Assembly (NCBI RefSeq): GCF_003072505.1
Contig: NZ_NTGB01000001.1
Span: 1,464,659 to 1,528,658, forward strand
From: Polynucleobacter rarus
GTDB taxonomy: Bacteria > Pseudomonadota > Gammaproteobacteria > Burkholderiales > Burkholderiaceae
Reading direction: 5' to 3'
DNA: 64,000 nt
Shown here one piece after another: positions 9,026 to 17,165 of the stretch. Position 1 is the stretch's first letter. Every line of letters begins with the position of its first letter. The translations under genes and the position numbers were made by a program. The notes under the pieces are model-generated. The model saw only the letters and a list, made by a program, of their open reading frames with translations. It did not search any database and was not told where the DNA came from.

Positions 9026-10489
9026 TTAAGGTTTTTTAATTTCTGTAGCCACTAACTCAGGCCTTTTCCAAGTGCCATTCAAAGCTTCAGGCTTTGGCCA
9101 GTAGATTCGTAAGAACGTCGCAAATGGACCATTGGGTGCTGGAAGCCAATTAGATTCTTTAGAAGCACCTGGACTATCTTTTTGAACATAAATAGTGATA
9201 CCACCATCAGGATCTTTTTTGAGATTTGGTAGCATTGGTGAGTTGATTAAATAGCGATTCAATTTATTTGCAACTAACAGGCTTTCAGGCAAGTTATACA
9301 TCGTCATAGACCAGAATGCGTTAGCTGGTGGCAACTGACCTTTCTCAAAGCGAATGGTGTAATTCTTGTGTGAGGCATCTAAAGATTTACCATCAGAGTC
9401 CAGTTTATAAACTGGATAGATAGCCTCATCTTTTGAATTTCCCCAGATACCCATTTGAGCACCAGTCATCCGGAACATATAGTTATTTTGTAGATGTTCA
9501 CGAGTGCCAAAAACTTGTCCAGATACTACTTCACCAGTATTTACTTTGGTTTTGATAAAGTCTTCATAGGATACCCAAGCTTCTAACATACCATCGGTAT
9601 AGGCTTTTTTGAGATCAGAATCCATTGTTGCAAAATCAATTTTTTGATCTGCACCTACTTTAATTTTTGCAAAATTTTGAATGAGTTCAGTCTCAGTTGA
9701 ATTTATTGGACAAAACTTCAGAACAAAATTCAGGAGGTTATAAAATTCAGGCGAAGTCTTTTGATCATCTCGACTAATTGGTTTTAAAAAGTCAATTGGT
9801 GGGGCTGGATTTGGAGCTGGAATTGTAGTTGCCTCACCAAGAAATTTAGATAGGGGTTCTGCCTTGTAAGCAGCTTGTATCTTCTTCACATTTGGAAGAT
9901 CAGCTGAATTCATTAATTGGGTTCTAAAAAAGCCAAGGCCTAATTGAGTTTCTGACTGAATAACCCTTGTAATACCTTTAGGAGTTTCACCTTTCCAATC
10001 AGGCCCAGCAATCATGAAATGACCACCATCATTGCCAGTAGTCCTAGTACCAACATAGGCAAAATTATGGGTATACAGATCAATAAATTGGATACTCCAA
10101 TACCGCTTTGCTTCCATCTTTGGAACAGTGATAACAATTGGCTCTGTTCTTAGATCTAGTCCGAGATGAGAGTAAGGAGTGTCAGAATTTGGCGTTTGCA
10201 TTGCGGTATCTTCAGGTGTAGCAACACGATCTGTATTAATAATGTTATTCCACTCACCTTTATACTGAGAATCTTCTTTATTTACAAAAAAAGAATATAA
10301 GATACGATAGTTGTCGACTATCGGAAATCCATAAATATACGCATCTTTAGTAATACCTTTTACCATGGAGTAATCTTTTGGAACTGGAGCTTCAACTTTA
10401 GGTTCTTCTTTTTTTGAACACCCAATCAAGGCCAAAAGACCAATCATCAAAACACAAATCAGGCTTAGAAAATTCTTATGAGATGGCAT
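9026..10489 (-). CDS. DUF1254/DUF1214-domain lipoprotein
   Basis: 487 residues. A lipoprotein signal peptide ends at LLALIGC. The DUF1254 domain follows (DAYIYGFPIVDNYRI, then NSDTPYSHLGLDLRTEP), and the C-terminal DUF1214 domain ends with FRIYWPKPEALNGTW. Such proteins are common envelope proteins of unclear function; no enzyme activity can be assigned. It lies alone on the minus strand between the tmRNA and a toxin-antitoxin pair, inside the interval bounded by the tmRNA 3'-end copy. Confidence 0.85.
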   Translation of the reverse strand: MPSHKNFLSLICVLMIGLLALIGCSKKEEPKVEAPVPKDYSMVKGITKDAYIYGFPIVDNYRILYSFFVNKEDSQYKGEWNNIINTDRVATPEDTAMQTPNSDTPYSHLGLDLRTEPIVITVPKMEAKRYWSIQFIDLYTHNFAYVGTRTTGNDGGHFMIAGPDWKGETPKGITRVIQSETQLGLGFFRTQLMNSADLPNVKKIQAAYKAEPLSKFLGEATTIPAPNPAPPIDFLKPISRDDQKTSPEFYNLLNFVLKFCPINSTETELIQNFAKIKVGADQKIDFATMDSDLKKAYTDGMLEAWVSYEDFIKTKVNTGEVVSGQVFGTREHLQNNYMFRMTGAQMGIWGNSKDEAIYPVYKLDSDGKSLDASHKNYTIRFEKGQLPPANAFWSMTMYNLPESLLVANKLNRYLINSPMLPNLKKDPDGGITIYVQKDSPGASKESNWLPAPNGPFATFLRIYWPKPEALNGTWKRPELVATEIKKP

Positions 10490-10734
10490 GATTTTTTTTC
10501 CTATCGAATATTAAATTAAATTTACTTTAAAGTATTTTTATTACCGGGTGAATTCTATCTCTAAAGATTTGAAATAACAAAACTCATTCAATTAAACCGC
10601 TTACAGCTAGGTCTGCTCATTCTTACTATTGCGATAGCTTTTTCATAACCAGCTTTTGACATTTATACCTAAAAGTGATGGTGTTTTTTTCTGAGGTCAA
10701 CCTGAAGCATGCTTTAAGCGTTATGAATATGTAT

Positions 10735-10763
10735 TTGACACCATATGTATTTAAAAGCATAAT
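10735..10763 (+). promoter_or_regulatory. Likely sigma-70 promoter of the toxin-antitoxin pair
   Basis: TTGACA (10735-10740) and CATAAT (10758-10763) are spaced 17 bases apart. The start site expected from this falls at about 10770, on or next to the toxin ATG at 10768, so the message could be leaderless. Confidence 0.45.
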
Positions 10764-10767
10764 TAGA

Positions 10768-11157
10768 ATGAATTGGACCATACTTTTTCATAAAGCCTTT
10801 GATCAAGAACTAGGTAAAGAAGATGAACGTTTACAGAATGAACTGCTAGCACATGCAATCTTATTACGAGAGTTTGGACCAAACCTTGGACGGCCCACTG
10901 TCGACACGCTTAAAGGCAGTTCATATCCGAATATGAAAGAGTTGAGATTCAATTGGATGGGTGAGGTATGGCGAGTTGCCTTTGCATTCGATCCACTTAG
11001 GCAGGCTATTTTTCTCGTAGCTGGAGATAAAAGTAGCGTTAACCAGAAACGTTTTTATACTTGGTTAATAGATATAGCTGACGCAAGGTATAAGGAACAT
11101 ATAACCTTAATCAATGAAGTGAACATAAAGGAGCTCAAAAATGGCAAAAAAACTTGA
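10768..11157 (+). CDS. HigB/RelE-type mRNA-interferase toxin (Gp49-like family)
   Basis: 129 residues from MNWTILFHKAFDQEL. The segment PTVDTLKGSSYPNMKELRFNWMGEVWRVAFAFDPLRQAIFLVAGDKSS is the core of the phage-derived Gp49-like toxin family, with arginines near the putative active site. The ORF could extend upstream to 10675, but the family normally starts at this Met and the promoter lies immediately upstream. It overlaps the antitoxin gene by 17 bases; toxin-first order is the HigBA arrangement. Likely autoregulated by the antitoxin. Confidence 0.85.
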   Translation: MNWTILFHKAFDQELGKEDERLQNELLAHAILLREFGPNLGRPTVDTLKGSSYPNMKELRFNWMGEVWRVAFAFDPLRQAIFLVAGDKSSVNQKRFYTWLIDIADARYKEHITLINEVNIKELKNGKKT

Positions 11158-11455
11158 TGACATCTTGGCTGCCATGCCAAAACAACGCCGTAGCGCAATT
11201 GAAAATCGCGCAATGGAGTTAGCTACCTTAAAAGACCTTCGTCATGCTTCAGAAAAAACTCAGAAAGAATTAGCGGAGTTATTAGGGGTTGGGCAAGATA
11301 CTATTTCACGACTTGAAAAACGTAGCGACATGCTGCTTTCCACATTGCGCCATTATGTTGAAAGCATGGGGGGGGAATTAGAGTTAGTTGCTCAATTTCC
11401 TAATCGCCCTCCTGTTGTTATAAAACACTTAAGCACTTTGGGTAGTGTCAAATAA
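11141..11455 (+). CDS. HigA-type antitoxin, XRE family
   Basis: 104 residues. A helix-turn-helix lies at about residues 37-62 (TQKELAELLGVGQDTISRLEK), followed by SDMLLSTLRHYVESMGGELELVAQFPN, the C-terminal form common in antitoxins paired with Gp49-like toxins. It should neutralise the preceding toxin and repress the shared promoter. The start overlaps the toxin 3' end. Confidence 0.87.
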   Translation: MAKKLDDILAAMPKQRRSAIENRAMELATLKDLRHASEKTQKELAELLGVGQDTISRLEKRSDMLLSTLRHYVESMGGELELVAQFPNRPPVVIKHLSTLGSVK

Positions 11456-11540
11456 AATAACACTAAGTGTAACCTTCTGGTTAGAGGGAAAAATAAGGAG
11501 ATTTCTTGCAGAAGATATTCAAATTAATGCAAAGGAAAAT

Positions 11541-11924
11541 ATGATTCAATTATTAAATCCTAAAACAATTTCGGCACCTAATGGAACCTATTCTCATGGT
11601 GTTCTAGTTACTGAAGCTTCCAAATTCCTAGTTATCGCTGGAGAAGTTGCAATCAAATCTGACGGTACAGGCCCAGACTCGTTGATTGAGTAATGTGACG
11701 TTGTATGGGGGAACATACTCGCCATACTTGAAGAGTCAGACATGTCAATAAAAAATCTTATTAAAATTAATTCGTATGTAACAAGTCCTCAACAAACCAA
11801 AAATTTTGTAGAAATCAGAGCAAAATATCTTCAAGGTCATTGTCCAGCTTCAACGCTTGTTGTAGTTTCAGCGTTGGCCGATCCAAGATTTTTGATAGAA
11901 ATTGAGGGCTATGCCTCTATTTAA
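11541..11924 (+). pseudogene. RidA/YjgF-family deaminase, broken by one in-frame stop
   Basis: RidA proteins clear reactive enamine/imine intermediates. From the ATG at 11541, five bases after AAAGGA, the frame reads ISAPNGTYSHGVLV and FLVIAGEVAIKSDG (family N-terminus), then meets TAA at 11691-11693. The same frame continues CDVVWGNILAILEESDMSIKNLIKINSYV and RAKYLQGHCPASTLVVVSALADPRFLIEIEGYA, the family C-terminus with the substrate-binding Arg and the SALA-(x)-EIE end. The full 127-residue length fits RidA. A CAA to TAA change is the simplest cause; a sequencing error is possible. Confidence 0.83.
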
Positions 11925-12011
11925 CTCCGGTCATATCTAAAACAGTTCATATATTCGTTGGCTAGCCTTAGGAATTAATTTCGAGGAATCTATTCTTGGG
12001 GTTTTGACTTC

Positions 12012-12077
12012 TCTAAGTATTTAGAGTTTTATGTAGATGATTTGCCATCGGGGGTTTGATTCCCGGTGGTTTCTCCA
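12012..12077 (+). repeat. Degenerate copy of the tmRNA 3' end (possible attR remnant)
   Basis: This stretch aligns without gaps to the tmRNA 3' end (8828-8893), including CTAAGTAT, TGTAGA-GATTTGC, GGGTT-GATTCCCG and the final CC-A. About three quarters of bases match. Substitutions hit the acceptor stem, so it is not a functional RNA end. Integrases often target the ssrA 3' end and leave a copy at the far side of the insert. Confidence 0.75.
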
Positions 12078-12120
12078 TTAGGTAAGTGAATTAGAGGCTT
12101 CAGGCCCTTTTCTATTTGGC

Positions 12121-12627
12121 CTATCGTCCCTGCAATTCAATTAGATATTGATCAAGCTTAGCAAAAGTACCGTCAAAACCTATTTGCATACCTGCACGGG
12201 CTCCGTCAAAAGTTGCAATACCCACTTCATCACTTTCATGTGGCTCCCACGAAATCGTGTAAATCGTACCACCACTTGAACTATCTTGAAATGTAGAAGT
12301 TACATACATATACGCTGGCCAGGTAGGCGCCATCGGATGATGACTTAATCCTCCATCTTTATTAGAAAAACTTTGTAAGTGAACTAATTTGAGCTCGGGG
12401 TCGATTTCTTTATATTCTTGCAAACCCCACATTTGCATTCCATGTGGCCCTTCAATGCCGTAAAAATAACGACCACCCACCCTAAAGTCAATCTCTACAT
12501 GAATTGTACGAAACCCCTGTGGACTAAGCCAATTTTTAAGGTGCTCGGCTTGCGTTTGAACTGCCCAAAGTAAAGTTCTTGGCGCCTGAAATTCTCGGGT
12601 GATTTGAAATGGTGTGATGGAGTTCAT
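12121..12627 (-). CDS. SRPBCC / AHSA1-family ligand-binding protein
   Basis: 168 residues from the ATG at 12627; the frame could start at a TTG four codons upstream, but the ATG has GGAA close before it. Motifs: FQITREFQAPRTLLWAVQTQAEHLKNWLSP, then FRVGGRYFYGIEGPHG, typical of the Aha1-C-terminal-like START-fold group. Ligand and role are unknown. It is a single gene on the minus strand just outside the tmRNA-copy boundary. Confidence 0.82.
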   Translation of the reverse strand: MNSITPFQITREFQAPRTLLWAVQTQAEHLKNWLSPQGFRTIHVEIDFRVGGRYFYGIEGPHGMQMWGLQEYKEIDPELKLVHLQSFSNKDGGLSHHPMAPTWPAYMYVTSTFQDSSSGGTIYTISWEPHESDEVGIATFDGARAGMQIGFDGTFAKLDQYLIELQGR

Positions 12628-12903
12628 GATTTTTTCCAATAGTTATTTGAATTTATGCTTAGATAGTCATTTATTTATCAATTCCTATGAAAAACTAAGA
12701 GAAACTCCTTTGAAGTAGAGCTCGACTAAACTTTTCTGCTAATACTTTAACTTATCATAAGTCTCAAATATTACCAACAAATCGTTTCACAAGTCCCCCC
12801 ACATTCCACTAGTTAAATACTTTGCCTATTTTTTAACTATCGTATTTCTTCGCACTATTTGATAACAAAGAAAAAATTAAAAACTCATTAAATCCATTTA
12901 ATC

Positions 12904-13000
12904 GGACATAATTAAATAATTTTAATTAATATGATTACAATAAAGGACATAATGAAAATATATTTAAATATCTCATTAAGTATGCTATATTGGACTTTAT
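12904..13000 (+). promoter_or_regulatory. Repeated GGACATAAT motif upstream of the first hipBA pair
   Basis: GGACATAAT occurs at 12904-12912 and 12945-12953, and a variant GGACTTTAT at 12992-13000. TATGTCC, the reverse of the motif core, lies over the hipB start (13019-13025). They may be operator half-sites for the HipB repressor; this is inferred from position only. Confidence 0.4.
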
Positions 13001-13019
13001 GAATAATTAATAGGCTAAT

Positions 13020-13361
13020 ATGTCCGCTATCGGTGACTTTTTAACAGACTTTGAAAATATGAGCGAGTTCGGTGCTAGGTTGCGCTCCAGAAGACTTGAA
13101 CGCAATATAACAACTGAAGCTCTCGCAGAGAAAACGGGACTTAATCGTAAAACGATTATGGAGCTGGAAGCGGGTCGAGACGTGAGGTTCACCTCAGTGA
13201 TCAAAGTATTACGAGCCCTCCAACTCTTAGGCGTTTTAAATACCGCACTTCCAGATACACTTCCCGGAGGAGAGGCCCTATCAAGTCGTGGGCAACCAAG
13301 AGTTCGCGCCTACCGATCCACTTCTCCTAAAAAAGCACCCCTAATCAATGTCGGACACTAA
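13020..13361 (+). CDS. HipB-like XRE antitoxin (first pair)
   Basis: 113 residues. The helix-turn-helix is at about residues 20-55 (RLRSRRLERNITTEALAEKTGLNRKTIMELEAGRDVRFTS). The C-terminal tail is basic and rich in Pro/Ser. It overlaps the following hipA-like gene by 14 bases, so the two are coupled. Expected to repress its own promoter and bind the HipA partner. Confidence 0.85.
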   Translation: MSAIGDFLTDFENMSEFGARLRSRRLERNITTEALAEKTGLNRKTIMELEAGRDVRFTSVIKVLRALQLLGVLNTALPDTLPGGEALSSRGQPRVRAYRSTSPKKAPLINVGH

Positions 13362-14679
13362 AAACTCTTCTTCACCTTCGCCAAAACCACGAACACGTAG
13401 AGTTGGCCCTAGGGTTCTTGTAAAAGCTAATATTCGCTTGTGGGACGAAATGGTCGGAACAGTGATGGAGTTTGAGAACGGTCGTATTGGCTTTTCCTAT
13501 GATAGCGAATACATTCGAAAAGGAGGCTTAGCCATTTCCCCCAAGTTTTTACCAATTGAGTCTCGTACCTTCGAGTTTCCTGACTTACAACGTCAAGAAG
13601 CCTTTAAGGGTTTACCAGGGGTTCTGGCTGACTCTTTGCCGGATACTTTCGGCAACTTAATCATAAAAAAATATTTTGAAGAGCGCGGAGAGCTAGAGAA
13701 GTCAATGAGTCCCGTACAGCGTTTACTTTATGTTGGTAACCGAGCAATGGGAGCCCTTGAGTATGCACCACACCTTCAGCGTAAAAGCCCGGAAGAAGAA
13801 CAAGCACTAGAAATTCAAAGCTTAGTGGAATCCGCTAGGCGTTTAATTGAGGGAGAAACTGGAGAAGCAATTCACGAAATTATGCGTGTCGGTGGATCGG
13901 CTGGCGGGGCAAGACCTAAAGCACTGATTTTATGGGATCGTGAAAAAAACAAAGTTCGATCTGGCTTTGCAAAATACCACTCAGGCGAAGAACATTGGAT
14001 GATTAAATTTGATGGCGTTAACTCTGCTAGTGAGCGGGATAACAAAGCAAAACCATTTAACCGTATTGAATATACCTATGCGTTATTGGCAAAGCAACTC
14101 GGCCTCGACATGGAAGACGTAAGTTATTTGGAAGATGGTGAGCTGTTTCACTTCATGACAAGACGCTTTGACCGTCAACAAATGACTAAGCACCACATGC
14201 ATAGCCTAGCAGGTATGACACATGTTGATTACAACTTGCCAGGAGCATATAGCTATGAGGCATGGCTCAGGCAAATCCAAGCATTACATCTGGGGTACCC
14301 CGCAATGGAGCAGGCTTATCGAAGAATGATCTTCAATGTAGTTGGTCGCAATCAAGATGACCATGTAAAAAATATTTCTTTCTTAATGAAAAATAAATCT
14401 TCTGGTTGGGAGTTAGCACCAGCCTATGACTTAACCTACTCAGCAGGAACTGGATATACCAGACAGCATCAAATGACGGTAGCAAATCGAGGAGATGATT
14501 TCACGCGAGATGAGTTAATAACAGTCGGCAAAAAGTTTGACATTCATCACCCAGCTATCATCATCGATTCGACCGTTGAGGCCTTCTCTAAATGGTCAAC
14601 ATTGGGTGAACAATGGGGGGTTCAAATTGAGGATCGAAAGCGTGTTGCAGCAGGACACCGTCTTTACTTGGCTAGTTAA
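13348..14679 (+). CDS. HipA-like serine/threonine kinase toxin (first pair)
   Basis: 443 residues. Contains a HipA N-terminal-like domain (GLPGVLADSLPDTFG) and a HipA C-terminal kinase domain. The catalytic loop GRNQDDHVKNISF is near residue 335 and the metal-binding YDLTYS near residue 367, with a Gly-rich RVGGSAGGARPKALI segment where the activation loop is expected. Family members phosphorylate translation factors such as a tRNA synthetase; the target here is unknown. Key residues look intact. Confidence 0.87.
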   Translation: MSDTKNSSSPSPKPRTRRVGPRVLVKANIRLWDEMVGTVMEFENGRIGFSYDSEYIRKGGLAISPKFLPIESRTFEFPDLQRQEAFKGLPGVLADSLPDTFGNLIIKKYFEERGELEKSMSPVQRLLYVGNRAMGALEYAPHLQRKSPEEEQALEIQSLVESARRLIEGETGEAIHEIMRVGGSAGGARPKALILWDREKNKVRSGFAKYHSGEEHWMIKFDGVNSASERDNKAKPFNRIEYTYALLAKQLGLDMEDVSYLEDGELFHFMTRRFDRQQMTKHHMHSLAGMTHVDYNLPGAYSYEAWLRQIQALHLGYPAMEQAYRRMIFNVVGRNQDDHVKNISFLMKNKSSGWELAPAYDLTYSAGTGYTRQHQMTVANRGDDFTRDELITVGKKFDIHHPAIIIDSTVEAFSKWSTLGEQWGVQIEDRKRVAAGHRLYLAS

Positions 14680-14842
14680 TTCTGCGTAAATTTACTTGGA
14701 ATTAATATTAAAAATCTAGATGCGCTAAGAGTCACTTGCAAAGCCAAAGCTAAAAGCCCGCGAAATTGATCAAAATCACGATAAATATACTAGATTAAAC
14801 GGAAATAAAGTCGTCAAAACACTTTAAATAAACCCAAAATAA

Positions 14843-14882
14843 GAGTATATTGATACTCAATTAAGTTATTTTGAGTATTAAT
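14843..14882 (+). promoter_or_regulatory. Operator-like palindromes upstream of the second hipBA pair
   Basis: GAGTAT-ATTG-ATACTC is a perfect inverted repeat at 14843-14858. A further half-site TTGAGTATTAAT (14871-14882) forms a second, 11-of-12 match inverted pair with ATTGATACTCAA (14850-14861). Together they give three GAGTAT half-sites directly before the antitoxin ATG. Probably the autorepression site. Confidence 0.6.
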
Positions 14883-15194
14883 ATGATCAATTTGATACAA
14901 CAGTTAGTTTTAGCTCGTGAAACTAAAAAGTATTCGCAAACAACTCTAGCTGAAGAGTCTGGGTTGAGTAGAATGACCATCGTACGTACCGAATTAGAGC
15001 AAATAGACCCACGTCTTTCAACTATCTTACTCATGGCTCGCTCGCTTGGTCTTGATCTAGTTCTCGTGCCTAAGGAGCTAAAACAGTCCCTAGAACAATT
15101 TATTCAATCCGGTGGTAAGTATGTTGGGCAAGCACCCGGAGTTGATGCACCCCTCTCAATCATAGATACCCTTCTTGGTAAAGGACCTGGATGA
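14883..15194 (+). CDS. HipB-like XRE antitoxin (second pair)
   Basis: 103 residues from the ATG at 14883 (the frame also allows a TTG at 14871, which lies inside the operator). Helix-turn-helix: YSQTTLAEESGLSRMTIVRTELEQIDPRLSTILLMARSLGLDL, as in HipB proteins. The stop overlaps the hipA-like start by four bases (ATGA). Confidence 0.85.
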   Translation: MINLIQQLVLARETKKYSQTTLAEESGLSRMTIVRTELEQIDPRLSTILLMARSLGLDLVLVPKELKQSLEQFIQSGGKYVGQAPGVDAPLSIIDTLLGKGPG

Positions 15195-16504
15195 GTTTGT
15201 CTCTTCGAGTCTTACGTTTGTATTTACACAGTCCAGATTTGCAGAAAATCCCAATTGGATATATCTCTTCTTTTGGGGACTTAGTGCGTATTTCTTTTGA
15301 TGAAAACTATATTAATCACCCGAATCGACTAGTTGTGTCACAAGCTTATCAGGCCTTCAAGAAAGGGGATAGCGAAGCGATTTTACGCTCTGAGAAGGAT
15401 ATTCGACTGGTGCGTAATGATGCAAAGCTTCCAGTCTTTTTTCAGAATCTATTACCTGAAGGTCTTAACTTGCAACGTTTAGCTAGAGAACGTCAATGTG
15501 GCACCGACGATCAGTTCGAACTATTAGCTGCCGCGGGTCATGATTTAATGGGAGCAATTGAAGTTGCACCTTTATCTAGGCTTGAAACAATTCCAGATAA
15601 TATGCTTCTTTGGCACGCCACGATGAGTAAGGATTCGATTGATCCGGGTTTTGTGGAATCCCCCCTAGAAGATGGCGCAGCTATCCCAGGAGTAGTTGTT
15701 AAATTTTCAGCAATTCAAGAGGGACGAAGATATGTTATTCATCGTCATGGTTTAGCTGGTTCTTATATTTTAAAGTTGCCTAGCCAAGTTCATCCAGATC
15801 TCGTTGAAAACGAAGCTACCGGCTATGCTTTACTAAAGGCTTTGGGTATTAAGTGTGCGAACGCTAAAATCATTAGTTCAAGTGAAGTAGATTTACCTGA
15901 CCTTGTCCCCTTTCCTCACATCCTTGCAGTTCAACGTTTTGATCGAGGAGAAAATGGTAAGCGAATTCACATGGAAGATTTTGCTCAAATTCTCCAATAT
16001 GCCCCGCAACATAAATACGGTAAAGATCTTTTGCAGGACTACAGTGCGATGCTTTTAATTTTAGACCAATTGTCATCTCAGCCAGTCAAAGATTGTGATG
16101 AGTTTGTAAAACGATTCGTAGCCTATTTATTAATGGGGAATACGGATGCACACTTAAAAAATTGGGCCGTAATTTACCCCAATGGCAGAGAGCTTCAATT
16201 ATCCCCTGCTTATGACCCAGTATGCGTATCGTCTTTTTTCGATGAAGTACCCAAATATCATTACGGTTTAAATAGAGCGATTGATACAAAGCTCGTTAAT
16301 TTTGGCTGGAGTGACCTTAATCACTTATTTGAGCTAGCTAAAATGAAAAGGAAAAATCAATTACTCAAAATAGCAAAAGAAACTGTTATGCAAGCCCAAC
16401 AAGTTTGGCCTGCAATATTAAATGAAGCACCTTTATCTGTTAGAAATTGCATCTTGGCGAGATTACAGGGTGGTGTAAGTCTGACTCGCCAAATATCCCA
16501 TTGA
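15191..16504 (+). CDS. HipA-like serine/threonine kinase toxin (second pair)
   Basis: 437 residues. The N-terminal domain carries FFQNLLPEGLNLQRLAR and the G-rich segment GAAIPGVVVKFSAIQEG; the kinase part has SYILKLPSQ (nucleotide-binding Lys), the catalytic loop MGNTDAHLKNWAVIY near residue 317, and SPAYDPV as the metal-binding segment. Sequence differs strongly from the first HipA, so this is a second system and not a recent duplication. Confidence 0.88.
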   Translation: MSLSLRVLRLYLHSPDLQKIPIGYISSFGDLVRISFDENYINHPNRLVVSQAYQAFKKGDSEAILRSEKDIRLVRNDAKLPVFFQNLLPEGLNLQRLARERQCGTDDQFELLAAAGHDLMGAIEVAPLSRLETIPDNMLLWHATMSKDSIDPGFVESPLEDGAAIPGVVVKFSAIQEGRRYVIHRHGLAGSYILKLPSQVHPDLVENEATGYALLKALGIKCANAKIISSSEVDLPDLVPFPHILAVQRFDRGENGKRIHMEDFAQILQYAPQHKYGKDLLQDYSAMLLILDQLSSQPVKDCDEFVKRFVAYLLMGNTDAHLKNWAVIYPNGRELQLSPAYDPVCVSSFFDEVPKYHYGLNRAIDTKLVNFGWSDLNHLFELAKMKRKNQLLKIAKETVMQAQQVWPAILNEAPLSVRNCILARLQGGVSLTRQISH

Positions 16505-16567
16505 GTATGCTTTGAGAGCTTATAAAATATATATGTTATTAAAACAGTGTATCCACCTATTTATTTC

Positions 16568-17158
16568 ATGCTTAAATTTAAAACTTTCCTAATCTCTGTT
16601 TTGTATATTGTTTTAACAATGGCTTTTGTACCAAGCTTTGCAATGGAGCTTTCTACAGATACTAGATGTTTTGATGACTTGGAACCAAAGTGTCAAAAAA
16701 TGATTATTGCCGTAGGAGTAATTACCAAAGACACGCCAAAGCAATTTACTGAATTTTCCCAAAACTTCCCTGCTGGAACTTATATTTTATTTTCCAGTAA
16801 AGGAGGAATGCTAGATAGTGGACTCATGATTGGTAAACGAATTCGAGAAGCAAAGTTCAATACCATTATTGGTAACACTGAGTTCAGTTCAGCAGATTGT
16901 TTATCCTCATGCGCTTACGCTTTTTTTGGTGGAGTAAAAAGGAAAATTCCTGCAACGGGTCACTTGGGACTACATCATTACTATAGTAAGACGCAAATAA
17001 TCGATGTAGAGCAACAACAAAAAATAAATCAAAGCTTAACTAGATATCTAGAAAGTATGGGAATAGATCCGAGGCTCTTAGAATATGCAAATAGCGCTAA
17101 ATCAACGAACATGACCTACATTACTGAACGTCAAGCTATAGAGTTTAAAATCAATTAA
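16568..17158 (+). CDS. Exported ClpP-fold-like protein (COG3904-type)
   Basis: 196 residues from the ATG at 16568, with a signal peptide ending near PSFAM. The segments FSSKGGMLDSGLMIGKRIREAKFNTIIGN and SSADCLSSCAYAFFGGVKRKI match the pattern of predicted periplasmic ClpP-like proteins, in which a Ser in the S-x-C-x-S-x-C-A region aligns with the protease nucleophile. Cysteines around it may form a disulfide. Substrate unknown. Confidence 0.65.
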   Translation: MLKFKTFLISVLYIVLTMAFVPSFAMELSTDTRCFDDLEPKCQKMIIAVGVITKDTPKQFTEFSQNFPAGTYILFSSKGGMLDSGLMIGKRIREAKFNTIIGNTEFSSADCLSSCAYAFFGGVKRKIPATGHLGLHHYYSKTQIIDVEQQQKINQSLTRYLESMGIDPRLLEYANSAKSTNMTYITERQAIEFKIN

Positions 17159-17165
17159 AAAAAAT

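Noticed and set aside
8858..9055. Open frame starting inside the tmRNA 3' end
   Set aside because: It overlaps the tmRNA T-arm and the terminator; the peptide has no domain and is explained by the RNA gene.
11445..11540. Start of the RidA frame at GTG 11445
   Set aside because: It overlaps the antitoxin and adds residues outside the family; ATG 11541 has a good Shine-Dalgarno and fits RidA length.
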